A DNA stretch of 64,000 bases from Pseudonocardia phyllosphaerae (lineage in GTDB: Bacteria; Actinomycetota; Actinomycetes; Mycobacteriales; Pseudonocardiaceae): the NCBI RefSeq assembly GCF_046546475.1, contig NZ_JBKGXS010000002.1, forward strand, positions 596,786-660,785. Reading direction: 5' to 3'. The position numbers were made by a program, and so were the translations under genes. Shown in pieces: positions 15,984-24,209 of the stretch (position 1 is the first letter of the stretch; every line of letters begins with the position of its first letter). The notes under the pieces were generated by a model. That model made no database searches and was not told the origin of the DNA. It was given only the letters and a program-made list of their open reading frames with translations.

Positions 15984-17062
15984 AGCTGCCTCCGGCGGGA
16001 CAGGATGAGCGCCAGGAACACCGGTACGCCGACGATCGAGGTCACGATCCCGACCGGGACGATCACCCCCGGCGCGATCAGTTTGCTGACCACCGACGCC
16101 CCGCACAGCAGCGTCGCGCCGCAGACCATCGAGCCGGGCAGGAAGTGGCGCTGGTCCTCGCCGAGCAGCATGCGGGCGGCGTGCGGCCCGACCAGCCCGA
16201 CGAAGCCGATCGTCCCGGCGACCGACACCGCCGTCGCGGCCAGGATCGAGATCCCGAACAGCACGACCATCCGCAGCCGGTCCACCGGGACACCGAGCGA
16301 CCGGGCCCGCTCGTCGCCGAGCCGGAACGCGGTCAGCGCCGGGCCGATCCGCAGCAGCGCCACCATCGCGACCAGCAGCACCGCGGCGAGCAGCGCCACG
16401 CTGGGCCACCCGGCGCGGCTCAGGCTGCCCAGCGTCCAGAACACGACCTGCTGCAGCTGGGCCTCGGAGGCGACGTACTGCATCAGCGACAGCAGCGCGG
16501 TGAACAGGAAGACCATCGCGATGCCGAGCAGCACCATCGTCTCGGTGCTCGGCCCGCGCAGCGCGCTGACCACGAGGATCGCGGTGCAGGCGAGCATCGC
16601 GAACACCCAAGCCGTGCCCGCCGTGCCGAGCACGTCACCGAACGGCAGCGCGCCCAGCCCGAGCACCAGGCTCAGCGCAGCACCGAAGCTCGCCGCCGCG
16701 GAGATCCCCAGTGTGTAGGGCTCGGCGAGCGGGTTGCCGAGGACCGTCTGCATCTCCGCGCCGGCGACGGCCAGCGAGGCACCGACGAGCAGCCCGCTCA
16801 GCGTCATCGGCAGCCGGATGTTCCAGACGATCTCCCGGTCGACCGGGGCGACGGTGCCCGGGTGCAGCAGCGCGGACACGACGTCGGTGATCGACATGCC
16901 GCCCCCGCCGACGGCGAGGTCGCCCAGGGTGGCCAGCACCCCGAGCACGACGAGCCCGGCCAGGACCAGCGTGCGGCGGCGCCGGACCGCGCGGTGCGCC
17001 GCACCGGCCGCCGAGGCCCGGCCGCCCGCGGAGACCGGGACGGCCACGTCGGCGCCGGTCAC
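15974..17062 (-). CDS. FecCD-family iron/siderophore ABC permease
   Basis: 362 residues from GTG 17062 (GTGA overlap with the binding-protein stop). Eight to ten hydrophobic segments. Family blocks: LPMTLSGLLVGASLAVAGAEMQTVLGNPLAEPYTLGISAAA, GFVGLVGPHAARMLLGEDQRHFLPGS, and a basic C-terminus (LSRRRQLWS). A single permease gene implies a homodimeric channel like BtuC/FhuB halves. Confidence 0.93.
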   Translation of the reverse strand: MTGADVAVPVSAGGRASAAGAAHRAVRRRRTLVLAGLVVLGVLATLGDLAVGGGGMSITDVVSALLHPGTVAPVDREIVWNIRLPMTLSGLLVGASLAVAGAEMQTVLGNPLAEPYTLGISAAASFGAALSLVLGLGALPFGDVLGTAGTAWVFAMLACTAILVVSALRGPSTETMVLLGIAMVFLFTALLSLMQYVASEAQLQQVVFWTLGSLSRAGWPSVALLAAVLLVAMVALLRIGPALTAFRLGDERARSLGVPVDRLRMVVLFGISILAATAVSVAGTIGFVGLVGPHAARMLLGEDQRHFLPGSMVCGATLLCGASVVSKLIAPGVIVPVGIVTSIVGVPVFLALILSRRRQLWS

Positions 17063-18234
17063 GGCAGCGGCGCCCAGAACGTGCCGGTGTCCTCGACCGG
17101 CAGGAACTTCTCGTGCAGCTCACGCATCGAGGCGTCCGGGTCGACGTCGCGGAACTGGTCGGGGTGCAGCCACTTCGCGAACCACTCCAGGGCCAGCGCG
17201 TTGTACGGCGAGTCGTAGAAGTGGTGCCACACGACGTAGGTGCGGTGGTTGCGCACCGCACCGAGCTGGTCGAACCCGACCTGCTTGTCGACGACCGAGC
17301 GCAGCTGCGCCGCGGCCGGGCCGGGCTGCTCGTCGTAGCCGAGCGGGACGAAGCTGCCCGGTTTGGCCTGGGTGCCGGGCGCCCAGTTCGCCCCGGTCGT
17401 CAGGACGACGGCGGGGTTGCGCGACAGCACCGCCTCCGGCGACAGCACGCCCTGTTTGCCGGGCAGCATCCCCTGCGCGATGTTGGCGCCACCGGCCGCG
17501 GTGACCAGCTGCCCGAGGTTGCTGGTGGTGAACGTGGCGCAGCAGTCGAGGTAGCCGGGCGCCCGCCAGAGGAACGTCGGCGTCGGCGGCGGCTTTGCCG
17601 CGGCCAGCCGGGACCGGACCCGGTCGACGATCCCGGTCCACCAGCCGGCGAAGGCGTCGGCCTCGCGCTCGTGCCCGGTGATCCGCCCCATCAGCTTCAC
17701 GCTGGGCACGGTGTGCTGCAACGGGTCGACGAAGTAGTCGACGACGACGGTCGGCACCCCGGCGGCGGCGAGCCGCTCGACGATGTGCGCGTCCTGCGCG
17801 GCCTGGAAGTTCGCGGCGCTGACCACGAACACGTCGGGCCGCAGCTCGAGGGCCTGCTCGACGGAGAACGAGCCGTCGTAGACCTGCCCGGTCCTCGTCA
17901 CCTGCGAGACCTGCGGGAACTTCTTCTCGTACCGGTGGAGGGTGTCCGGGTCGTTCTGGGCGAGGTCGTCGGGCCAGCCGACGACGCCGGCGACCGGGTC
18001 CTGCTTGTTCAGGAACGCGGTGGTGTAGAGCATCCGGGCGCCGTCGAGCAGGATGCGCTGGGACGGGGTGCGGACCTGCACGTGGCGGCCCAGGACGTCG
18101 ACGACGTCGGTGGTCGGCCCGGCGGGAGCGGAGGAGTCGGGGGCGGCCGGTCCGCCGCACGCCGCGAGGGCGGTCAGCGCGACGGTGAGGCAGGCGAGGC
18201 GCGTCGCGAGACGCACCGAGCCGTTTTTAGGCAT
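17059..18234 (-). CDS. Iron/siderophore ABC transporter substrate-binding lipoprotein
   Basis: 391 residues from ATG 18234 (MPKNGSVRLATRL). Signal peptide with lipobox LTALAAC, then mature start CGGPAAPDSS. Periplasmic-binding-protein fold of the FecB/BtuF type: VVDVLGRHVQV near the start, GWPDDLAQNDPDTLHRYEKK, and the ARMLYTT helix. Extracellular receptor for a ferric-siderophore-like ligand feeding the FecCD permease with which it overlaps by four bases. A decayed relative is at 14893-15180. Confidence 0.88.
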   Translation of the reverse strand: MPKNGSVRLATRLACLTVALTALAACGGPAAPDSSAPAGPTTDVVDVLGRHVQVRTPSQRILLDGARMLYTTAFLNKQDPVAGVVGWPDDLAQNDPDTLHRYEKKFPQVSQVTRTGQVYDGSFSVEQALELRPDVFVVSAANFQAAQDAHIVERLAAAGVPTVVVDYFVDPLQHTVPSVKLMGRITGHEREADAFAGWWTGIVDRVRSRLAAAKPPPTPTFLWRAPGYLDCCATFTTSNLGQLVTAAGGANIAQGMLPGKQGVLSPEAVLSRNPAVVLTTGANWAPGTQAKPGSFVPLGYDEQPGPAAAQLRSVVDKQVGFDQLGAVRNHRTYVVWHHFYDSPYNALALEWFAKWLHPDQFRDVDPDASMRELHEKFLPVEDTGTFWAPLP

Positions 18235-18238
18235 GGCT

Positions 18239-18273
18239 ATCCATAGCAAGCGCCGATGCGCGTTGCAATGGAT
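18239..18273. promoter_or_regulatory. Operator-like inverted repeat upstream of the ABC operon
   Basis: ATCCATAGCAA, 13 bases, then TTGCAATGGAT: 10 of 11 pairs match. It lies immediately before the binding-protein start (18234), inside the only 48 bp between this gene and the acyl-CoA dehydrogenase. It does not look like a DtxR iron box. The regulator is unknown. Confidence 0.45.
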
Positions 18274-18282
18274 CTGCCCGGC

Positions 18283-19452
18283 TCAGTCCAGGCCGCCCCG
18301 CTGCACCAGCTGCCGGACGATCACGTTGCTCTGGATCTCGTTGGTGCCTTCCCCGACGATCATCAGCGGGGCGTCGCGGAAGTAGCGCTCGACGTCGAAC
18401 TCGGTGGAGTAGCCGTAGCCGCCGTGCACCCGGATCGCGTTGAGCGCCACCTCCATCGCGGTCTCCGAGCAGAACAGCTTCGCCATCCCGGCCTCCATGT
18501 CCGAGCGGGAGCCGGAGTCGTAGGCGCGGGCGGCGTGCAGCAGCAGGCTGCGCGCCGCGGTGATCTTCGTGCCCATGTCGGACAACAGGTTCCCGACGGC
18601 CTGGTGCTTCCAGATCGGCTTGCCGAACGACTCGCGGTCCCGGGCGTAGCGCAGCGCGTCGTCGAACGCGGCCCGGGCGACGCCGGTGGCGCGGGCGGCG
18701 ACCTGGATCCGGCCGATCTCGAGCCCGCGCATCATCTGCGCGAACCCCTCCCCCTCGACGCCGCCGAGCACGGCGTCGCCGGGGACGCGGGCGCCCTCGA
18801 ACACCAGCTCGCAGGACTCGACACCCTTGTAGCCCAGCTTCGGCAGATCCTTGGAGACGGTGAACCCGGCCCGCGGGGTCTCGACGAGCAGCACGCTGAT
18901 CCCCGAGTGCGCGGGCTCGGCGCGGGGGTCGGTCTTGCACAGCAGCGCGATCAGCCCGGCGCGGCGGGCGTTGCTGATCCAGGTCTTGGTCCCGTCGACC
19001 ACGTAGTCCTCGCCGTCGCGGCGGGCGGTGGTACGCAGGGCCTGCAGGTCCGAGCCGCCGCCGGGCTCGGTGAGCGCCATCGTGGCGCGCAGCTCGCCGG
19101 TGGCCATCCGGGGCAGGTAGCGCTGCTTCTGCTCGTCGGTGCCGTAGGCGAGCAGCAGCTTCGCGACGACGGTGTGCCCGCCCATCGCCCCGGCCAGGCT
19201 CATCCAGCCGCGGGCGAGCTCCTCGGTGACCAGGGCGTAGCAGGGGGTGGAGACGGCGACGTCGCCGTACGGCTCGGGGATGGCGAGCCCGAACACCCCG
19301 AGCTGCTTCATCTGCTCGATGAGCTGCTCGGGGTAGGTGTTCGCGTGTTCGAGCTCGCGGGCGACGGGGCGGACCTCGTGGTCGACGAAGCCGGCGACGG
19401 TGTCGACGATCGCCCGTTCCTCGGTGTCGAGGACACCCTCGGCGACGTCCAC
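18283..19452 (-). CDS. Acyl-CoA dehydrogenase
   Basis: 389 residues from GTG 19452, four bases after the pcaL stop. FAD/substrate motifs: ALTEPGGGSDLQALRTTARR (about residues 120-140), WISNARRAGLIALLCKTD, the Arg-rich YARDRESFGKPIWKHQAV, and GGYGYSTEFDVERYFRDAPLMIVGEGTNEIQ with the glutamate position of the catalytic-base region. It is the last gene of the pca operon. Ring-cleavage to beta-ketoadipate does not need such an enzyme, so it may handle a side substrate such as an aromatic side chain. Confidence 0.9.
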   Translation of the reverse strand: MDVAEGVLDTEERAIVDTVAGFVDHEVRPVARELEHANTYPEQLIEQMKQLGVFGLAIPEPYGDVAVSTPCYALVTEELARGWMSLAGAMGGHTVVAKLLLAYGTDEQKQRYLPRMATGELRATMALTEPGGGSDLQALRTTARRDGEDYVVDGTKTWISNARRAGLIALLCKTDPRAEPAHSGISVLLVETPRAGFTVSKDLPKLGYKGVESCELVFEGARVPGDAVLGGVEGEGFAQMMRGLEIGRIQVAARATGVARAAFDDALRYARDRESFGKPIWKHQAVGNLLSDMGTKITAARSLLLHAARAYDSGSRSDMEAGMAKLFCSETAMEVALNAIRVHGGYGYSTEFDVERYFRDAPLMIVGEGTNEIQSNVIVRQLVQRGGLD

Positions 19453-19456
19453 CGGG

Positions 19457-20743
19457 TCAGGCCTCCCCGAGCTCGGCGAGCACGCCCTGGGCGATCCGGA
19501 AGGCGGTGTTGGCGTCGGGGACCCCGCAGTAGATCGCGGACTGCAGGATCAGCTCCTTGATCTCCTCGACCGTGACGCCGTTGCGCCGGGCGGCGCGCAC
19601 GTGCATCGCCAGCTCCTCGTGGTGGCCGCGGGCGATCAGCGCGGTCAGCGTGATCAGCGAGCGGGCGCGGCGGTCCAGGCCGGGCCGGGTCCAGATGCCG
19701 CCCCAGGCGTAGTCGGTGATGAACTGCTGGAAGTCCGCGGTGAAGGCGGTGGCGTTCGCGGTGGCGCGGTCGACGTGCTCGTCGCCGAGGACCTCACGGC
19801 GCACGGCCGTGCCGGCGTCGCTCCGCGAGCCCGTGGCACCCGCGGCAGCCGGGCCCCCGGCGGCCCCGGTGGCGGCCGCACCCCCGGCCGCGGCACCGGC
19901 AGCCGTGGCAGATGCAGCAGCGGCCCCCGGTGCGGTGCCGGCGGGCGCGGGAGCCGGGCCGGCGCCGGGGCGCGGCCGCAGCGCGTGCTCGGTGATCAGG
20001 TCGGCGACCAGCTTCGGGGCCTCGATCGGGGCCAGGTGCGCGACGTCGCCGAGCACCTCCAGGCGCCCGTCGCGGACGCCGTCGGCGATCTCGGCCAGGG
20101 CCGACGGCGGCGTCGCCTGGTCCTGCTCCCCGGCGACGGCGAGCACCGGGTGGCCGATCGAGCCGAGCCGCTCGCGGACGTCGAACGCGGCGAGGGCCTC
20201 GCAGACGGCGACGTAGCCGGGGTCGGCGGTGTCGGCGAGCGCGTGCAGCAGCGCCGACCCCGCGGTCGGCTCGTGCTCGAGGAACCCGCGGGCGAACCAG
20301 CGCTCCGCCGAGACCGAGACCAGCGAGGACGTCCCGGACTGCAGCACGGCCGCGGCCCGCTCGGCCCACGACTCGGGGTTGCCGATCCGCGCGCCGGTGC
20401 ACAGCAGGGTCGCGGTGAGCACCCGGTCCGGGGCGTCGAGCAGCAGCTGCAGGCCGACGGCGCCGCCGACGGAGTCACCGGCGTAGTGGAACGCGCCGCC
20501 GCCCTCGGAGTCGACGAGCGCGAGGACGTCGGCGGCCAGCGTCTCCACCCGGACCGCCTCGCCGTCGGCGGGCGGCAGGGTGTTGCCGTGCCCGGGCAGG
20601 TCCCAGGCGACGACCTGGAAGTGCTGCGCCAGGTACGGCGCGGCGGCCGACCACAGCGTGACCGCCGAGGTGCCCAGCGACGGGCCGAGCATGAGCAGCG
20701 GCTTGCCGGGCTCGCCACCGAGCCGGACGGCGTTGACGGTCAT
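19457..20743 (-). CDS. pcaL: Fused 3-oxoadipate enol-lactonase / 4-carboxymuconolactone decarboxylase
   Basis: 428 residues from ATG 20743, overlapping pcaB by four bases (ATGA). Residues 1 to about 265 are an alpha/beta hydrolase (HYAGDSVGGAVGLQL nucleophile elbow, catalytic His near VAHLAPIEAP). A roughly 55-residue linker almost entirely Ala/Gly/Pro/Thr follows. Residues about 325-428 are the decarboxylase domain (QQFITDYAWGGIWTRPGLD, HVRAARRNGVTVEEIKELIL). The fusion, known as PcaL in actinobacteria, converts 4-carboxymuconolactone through the enol-lactone to 3-oxoadipate. Confidence 0.93.
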   Translation of the reverse strand: MTVNAVRLGGEPGKPLLMLGPSLGTSAVTLWSAAAPYLAQHFQVVAWDLPGHGNTLPPADGEAVRVETLAADVLALVDSEGGGAFHYAGDSVGGAVGLQLLLDAPDRVLTATLLCTGARIGNPESWAERAAAVLQSGTSSLVSVSAERWFARGFLEHEPTAGSALLHALADTADPGYVAVCEALAAFDVRERLGSIGHPVLAVAGEQDQATPPSALAEIADGVRDGRLEVLGDVAHLAPIEAPKLVADLITEHALRPRPGAGPAPAPAGTAPGAAAASATAAGAAAGGAAATGAAGGPAAAGATGSRSDAGTAVRREVLGDEHVDRATANATAFTADFQQFITDYAWGGIWTRPGLDRRARSLITLTALIARGHHEELAMHVRAARRNGVTVEEIKELILQSAIYCGVPDANTAFRIAQGVLAELGEA

Positions 20744-21948
20744 CGGGTGTCCTCCTGCAGGTAGGCGGGGTGACCGGCCGCGCGGGCCAGCGCCTCGTCG
20801 ACGATCTCCGCCGCGAGGCCGGTGTAGGTCTCCCCCGGATCGTGCCCCGCCAGCGCCGCCATCGCCTGTTGCTCGGCGAGCAGCGTGTCGCCGGAATCGG
20901 CCAGCCGCCGGGCCATCACGTCGGGCCGGACGACGAGCACGTCGAGCAGCGCGGTGCTCTGCGCGGCCGCGACGACGGTGCGCCGCAGCAGGACCGCCAG
21001 GGTCGGCCACTCGGCGTGCCAGGCGCCGTCGGCACGCTCGTCGACCTGGTCGGCGGCGGCCAGGTGCAGGGTCGACGCGAGCCCGGGCGCGGCGAGCGCA
21101 GCCCGCCGGACCAGCACCGACAGCGTCGGGTTCGCCTTGTGCGGCATCGTCGACGAGCCGCCCGCGGAGCCGTCGACGACCTCGCCGACCTCGGCGCGGC
21201 CGAGCTGCAGGACGTCGCGGGCGATCCGCCCGAGGGCGTCGGTGACGGTGACCGCGGCGTCACCGAGGCGGGTGGTCGTGGTGCGGGTGGTGTGCCACGG
21301 CGGCACCGGGTCGAGGCCCAGTGCGGTCGCGAACGAGCGACGGACGTCACCGGCCCGCGACCCGGCCAGCTCGACGAGTGCGGCGTTCGTCCCGGCGGCC
21401 CCGCCGAGCTGCACGGGCCGGGCGATGGCGGCGAGGGCGGCGTCGGCGTCGAGGACGCCGTGCAGCCAGCCCGCGACCTTCGCCCCGAACGTCGTCGGCA
21501 GCGCCGGCTGGGTGAGGGTGCGCGCGACGGCCGGGGTGTCGCGGTGGGTGAACGCCAGCTCCGCGAGCCGCGTGACCTGGGCACCGAGCTCGGCGCGGAT
21601 CGCGGCCACGGCGTCGCGGGCACAGAGCACGACTGCGGTGTCGAGCACGTCCTGGCTGGTCAGGCCGCGGTGCAGCCACGCCGACGGCGGGTCGGGTGCG
21701 CCGGCGCGCAGCGCGGCGACCAACGTCATGACCGGGGTCCCGCCGCTCTCGGCGGCGACCGCGATCCGTTCGGGGTCGACCGTCGCGGCGACGGCGGCGA
21801 GGTCGCAGGCGGCGGCCGCGGGCGCCACCCCGGTGCCGACGAGCGCGTCCAGCCAGGCCTGCTCGACGGCGACGAGCGCGCCGAACAGCGCGTCGTCGGT
21901 GAGCAGGTCCCCGGCGCGGTGGTCGCCGGGCCACCAGAGCGACGTCAT
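20740..21948 (-). CDS. pcaB: 3-carboxy-cis,cis-muconate cycloisomerase
   Basis: 402 residues, ATG start overlapping the pcaG stop. Member of the fumarase/aspartase superfamily: signature GGSSTMPHKANPTLS (about residues 258-272), HRGLTSQDVLDTAVVL and TLTQPALPTTFG. Cyclises the ring-cleavage product of protocatechuate 3,4-dioxygenase to 4-carboxymuconolactone. Cytoplasmic. In operon order pcaH-G-B-L. The C-terminus (AGHPAYLQEDTR) is shorter than in longer PcaB enzymes. Confidence 0.92.
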   Translation of the reverse strand: MTSLWWPGDHRAGDLLTDDALFGALVAVEQAWLDALVGTGVAPAAAACDLAAVAATVDPERIAVAAESGGTPVMTLVAALRAGAPDPPSAWLHRGLTSQDVLDTAVVLCARDAVAAIRAELGAQVTRLAELAFTHRDTPAVARTLTQPALPTTFGAKVAGWLHGVLDADAALAAIARPVQLGGAAGTNAALVELAGSRAGDVRRSFATALGLDPVPPWHTTRTTTTRLGDAAVTVTDALGRIARDVLQLGRAEVGEVVDGSAGGSSTMPHKANPTLSVLVRRAALAAPGLASTLHLAAADQVDERADGAWHAEWPTLAVLLRRTVVAAAQSTALLDVLVVRPDVMARRLADSGDTLLAEQQAMAALAGHDPGETYTGLAAEIVDEALARAAGHPAYLQEDTR

Positions 21949-22517
21949 CGCGCCGGGTGACCCGGGTAGGTGAGGAACACCGTCTCGGCGTCGCCGTCGT
22001 GGTCCTGCAGGCGGATGTCGAACCGCAGCCCGTCGTCGTCGGCGACGCAGACCAGGGTCTCGGCCCGCTCCCCCGCCGCGGTGAGCACGGCGTCGGTGGC
22101 GCCGGGTTCCAGGGGCAGGTAGGCGCGGGTGAACAGCCGGTCGAGCAGGCCGCGGGCGAACACGGTGACCGCGAAGAACGGCAGTCCGCCGTCGACGGAG
22201 CCGGGCGCGAGCGTGGTGAACGTGTAGCGCCCGGTGCGGTCGGTGCTCGCCCGGCCGAACCCGGTGAAGGTGTGGCCGTCGCGGCGCAGCGAGCCCTGCC
22301 GCCGCGGCACGCGGCCGTGCGGGTCGGCCTGCCAGATCTCGACGAGCGCGTCCTGCAGGGGGGCGCCGTCGCCGTCGCGGACGGTGCCGTGCAGGAACAC
22401 CGCGCCGCCGGTGCCGGGGGCGACGAGGTCGCGGTCACCGGCGTAGGGCAGGGCGTAGTGGAAGAACGGTCCGACGGTCTGGCCCGGGGTCGGGGTGTGG
22501 GTGGGGGTGCTGGTCAC
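21945..22517 (-). CDS. pcaG: Protocatechuate 3,4-dioxygenase, alpha subunit
   Basis: 190 residues from GTG 22517 (GTGA overlap with pcaH). TPGQTVGPFFHYALPY at the N-terminus, then DALVEIWQADPHGR, DRTGRYTFTTLAPGSV and LPFFAVTVFARGLLDRLFTRAYL, the normal alpha-subunit blocks. It lacks the complete Tyr/His iron-ligand set, as expected, since iron sits in the beta subunit. Together they open the protocatechuate ring between the two hydroxyls. Confidence 0.93.
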   Translation of the reverse strand: MTSTPTHTPTPGQTVGPFFHYALPYAGDRDLVAPGTGGAVFLHGTVRDGDGAPLQDALVEIWQADPHGRVPRRQGSLRRDGHTFTGFGRASTDRTGRYTFTTLAPGSVDGGLPFFAVTVFARGLLDRLFTRAYLPLEPGATDAVLTAAGERAETLVCVADDDGLRFDIRLQDHDGDAETVFLTYPGHPAR

Positions 22518-23302
22518 CGGTCGGCCTCCGGGTCGGTGTCGGACTCGAGCGGGGTGCGGTGCGCCCCGGTGAGCACGATGTCCCACCGGTAGCCGGTCGA
22601 CCACTCGTGCGTGGTCAGGCCGTGGTCGTAGGTGGCGACGAGCCGCTCGCGCGCCTTCGGGTCGGTGATCGCCTGGTAGATCGGGTCGAGCGCGAACAGC
22701 GGGTCGCCCGGGAAGTACATCTGGGTGACCAGGCGCTGGGTGAAGTCGGTGCCGAACAGCGAGAAGTGGATGTGCGCGGGCCGCCACGCGTTGTGGTGGT
22801 TCTTCCACGGGTACGGGCCGGGCTTGATCGTGACGAAGCGGTAGGTGCCGTCGTCGTCGGTGAGGCAGCGGCCGGTGCCGGTGAAGTGCGGGTCGAGCGG
22901 CGCGGGGTGCTGGTCGCGCTGGTGCACGTAGCGGCCTGCGGCGTTGGCCTGCCAGACCTCGACGAGCTGCCGGCGGACCGGGCGGCCCTGCCCGTCGACG
23001 ACCCGGCCGGTGATCATCATGCGCTCGCCGATCGGCTCGCCGCGGCGCTGGACGGTCAGGTCGGCCTCGAGGGGGTCGACGTCGCGGGCACCGAAGCAGG
23101 GGGCCCACAGCTCGACGCCCTCCGGGTCGGCCTGCACCGGGTCCTTGGTGGGATGACGCAGCGCGCTGCTGCGGTACGGCGGGTAGGCCAGCCGCGGCCG
23201 GGTCTCCTCGCGGCCGCTGCGCTCGTAGTCGTGGGCGATCCGGGCGATGTCCGCCGAGATCGTCTCCTGGGTGGGGAGGCCGGGGTTCGGGACGTCGGCC
23301 AC
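22514..23302 (-). CDS. pcaH: Protocatechuate 3,4-dioxygenase, beta subunit
   Basis: 262 residues from GTG 23302, chosen because AAGGAG lies five bases upstream. The open frame continues to 23392 without a better site. Iron-ligand region: TIKPGPYPWKNHHNAWRPAHIHFSLFG (Tyr and two His). Also LVEVWQANAAGRYVHQRDQH and FTGTGRCLTDDDGTYRF. The intradiol dioxygenase core is complete. First gene of the pca operon, divergent from the IclR regulator, with a shared operator-like motif between them. Confidence 0.93.
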   Translation of the reverse strand: MADVPNPGLPTQETISADIARIAHDYERSGREETRPRLAYPPYRSSALRHPTKDPVQADPEGVELWAPCFGARDVDPLEADLTVQRRGEPIGERMMITGRVVDGQGRPVRRQLVEVWQANAAGRYVHQRDQHPAPLDPHFTGTGRCLTDDDGTYRFVTIKPGPYPWKNHHNAWRPAHIHFSLFGTDFTQRLVTQMYFPGDPLFALDPIYQAITDPKARERLVATYDHGLTTHEWSTGYRWDIVLTGAHRTPLESDTDPEADR

Positions 23303-23393
23303 ATCGGCTCCTTCTCGTCGTCGGGGACGCCACGGTGCGGTCCCTCGCCGTGCCGACGCTAGGCGAGCGCACCCCGCCCGGTCTGTACTCACA

Positions 23394-23408
23394 TGTCACT
23401 GAGCGGAA
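23394..23408. promoter_or_regulatory. Operator-like motif TGTCACTGAGCGGAA, pca promoter
   Basis: 14 of 15 bases identical to 25437-25451 upstream of pobA. It sits between divergent pcaH and the IclR gene, 13 bp before the IclR start. Probable binding site of that IclR protein (PcaR/PobR type). Confidence 0.6.
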
Positions 23409-23420
23409 TAGACTCGTGGT

Positions 23421-24209
23421 ATGGCGGGTGGATCGGCGCCGGGGGCGTCGCTGGTGGCGCGTGCGTTGCGGGTGCTGGCCGCGTTCGACGAGTCGCACCG
23501 CAGGCTGCGTCTGGTCGACCTGGCCGGGCGCGCGGACCTGACCCCGCCGACGACGTTGCGGATCGTCCGGCAGCTCGTCGACGCCGGTGCACTGGAGAAG
23601 CAGGACGACGGCACCTATGTGGTCGGCCGGCTGCTGTGGAACCTCGGCCTGCTGGCGCCGGCGCAGACCGGGCTGCGGGCGGTGGCGTCGCCGTTCCTGC
23701 AGGACCTGCAGGCCACGACGCGGGCGACGGTCCACCTCGCCGAGCGCGACGGCGACCGGGTGCTCTACCTGGACCGGCTGTCCGGGGTGGCGTCGGTGCC
23801 GGTGGTCAGCCGGGCGGGCAGCCGGCTGCCGTTGCACTGCACCGGGGTCGGGAAGGTGCTGCTGGCCCACGCACCGGCCGACGTGCAGGCGCGGGTGTTC
23901 GCCGACCTGTCGCGGGCCACCCCGTTCACGATCACCACGCCGGGGATCCTCACCGCCCAGCTCGCCAGGGTCCGCCGCGACGGCGTCGCGACGACGAGCG
24001 AGGAGATGACGCTCGGGGCGTGCTCGGTCGCCGTCCCGGTGCGCGACGCCGAGGGCGCGGTCGTGGCCGCCCTCGGGCTCGTCGTGGGGTCGCTGCGCCA
24101 CCGCGGGCGGCTGGCGTCGGCGCTGACGATGGCGGCGAACGGGATCGCGCGCAGCCTGCGCTCCCCCGGCACGGGCGGGTTTCAGAACCCGATGGGCAGC
24201 CCGGCGTAG
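23421..24209 (+). CDS. IclR family regulator of the pca/pob genes
   Basis: 262 residues, ATG start. N-terminal winged helix (ASLVARALRVLAAFDESHRRLRLVDLAGRADLTPPTTLRIVRQL) and C-terminal effector domain (LHCTGVGKVLLAHAP, GVATTSEEMTLGACSVAVPV). Divergent from pcaH, and its 3' end overlaps the convergent pobA 3' end by 28 bp. Such IclR proteins (PcaR, PobR) sense protocatechuate, 4-hydroxybenzoate or beta-ketoadipate. The 15-bp motif upstream of both target operons supports control of both. Confidence 0.87.
   Translation: MAGGSAPGASLVARALRVLAAFDESHRRLRLVDLAGRADLTPPTTLRIVRQLVDAGALEKQDDGTYVVGRLLWNLGLLAPAQTGLRAVASPFLQDLQATTRATVHLAERDGDRVLYLDRLSGVASVPVVSRAGSRLPLHCTGVGKVLLAHAPADVQARVFADLSRATPFTITTPGILTAQLARVRRDGVATTSEEMTLGACSVAVPVRDAEGAVVAALGLVVGSLRHRGRLASALTMAANGIARSLRSPGTGGFQNPMGSPA

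Noticed and set aside
19457..21010. Longer N-terminus for the pcaL product
   Set aside because: The upstream 89 codons are a shadow of pcaB; ATG 20743 overlaps pcaB by four bases as in the rest of the operon.
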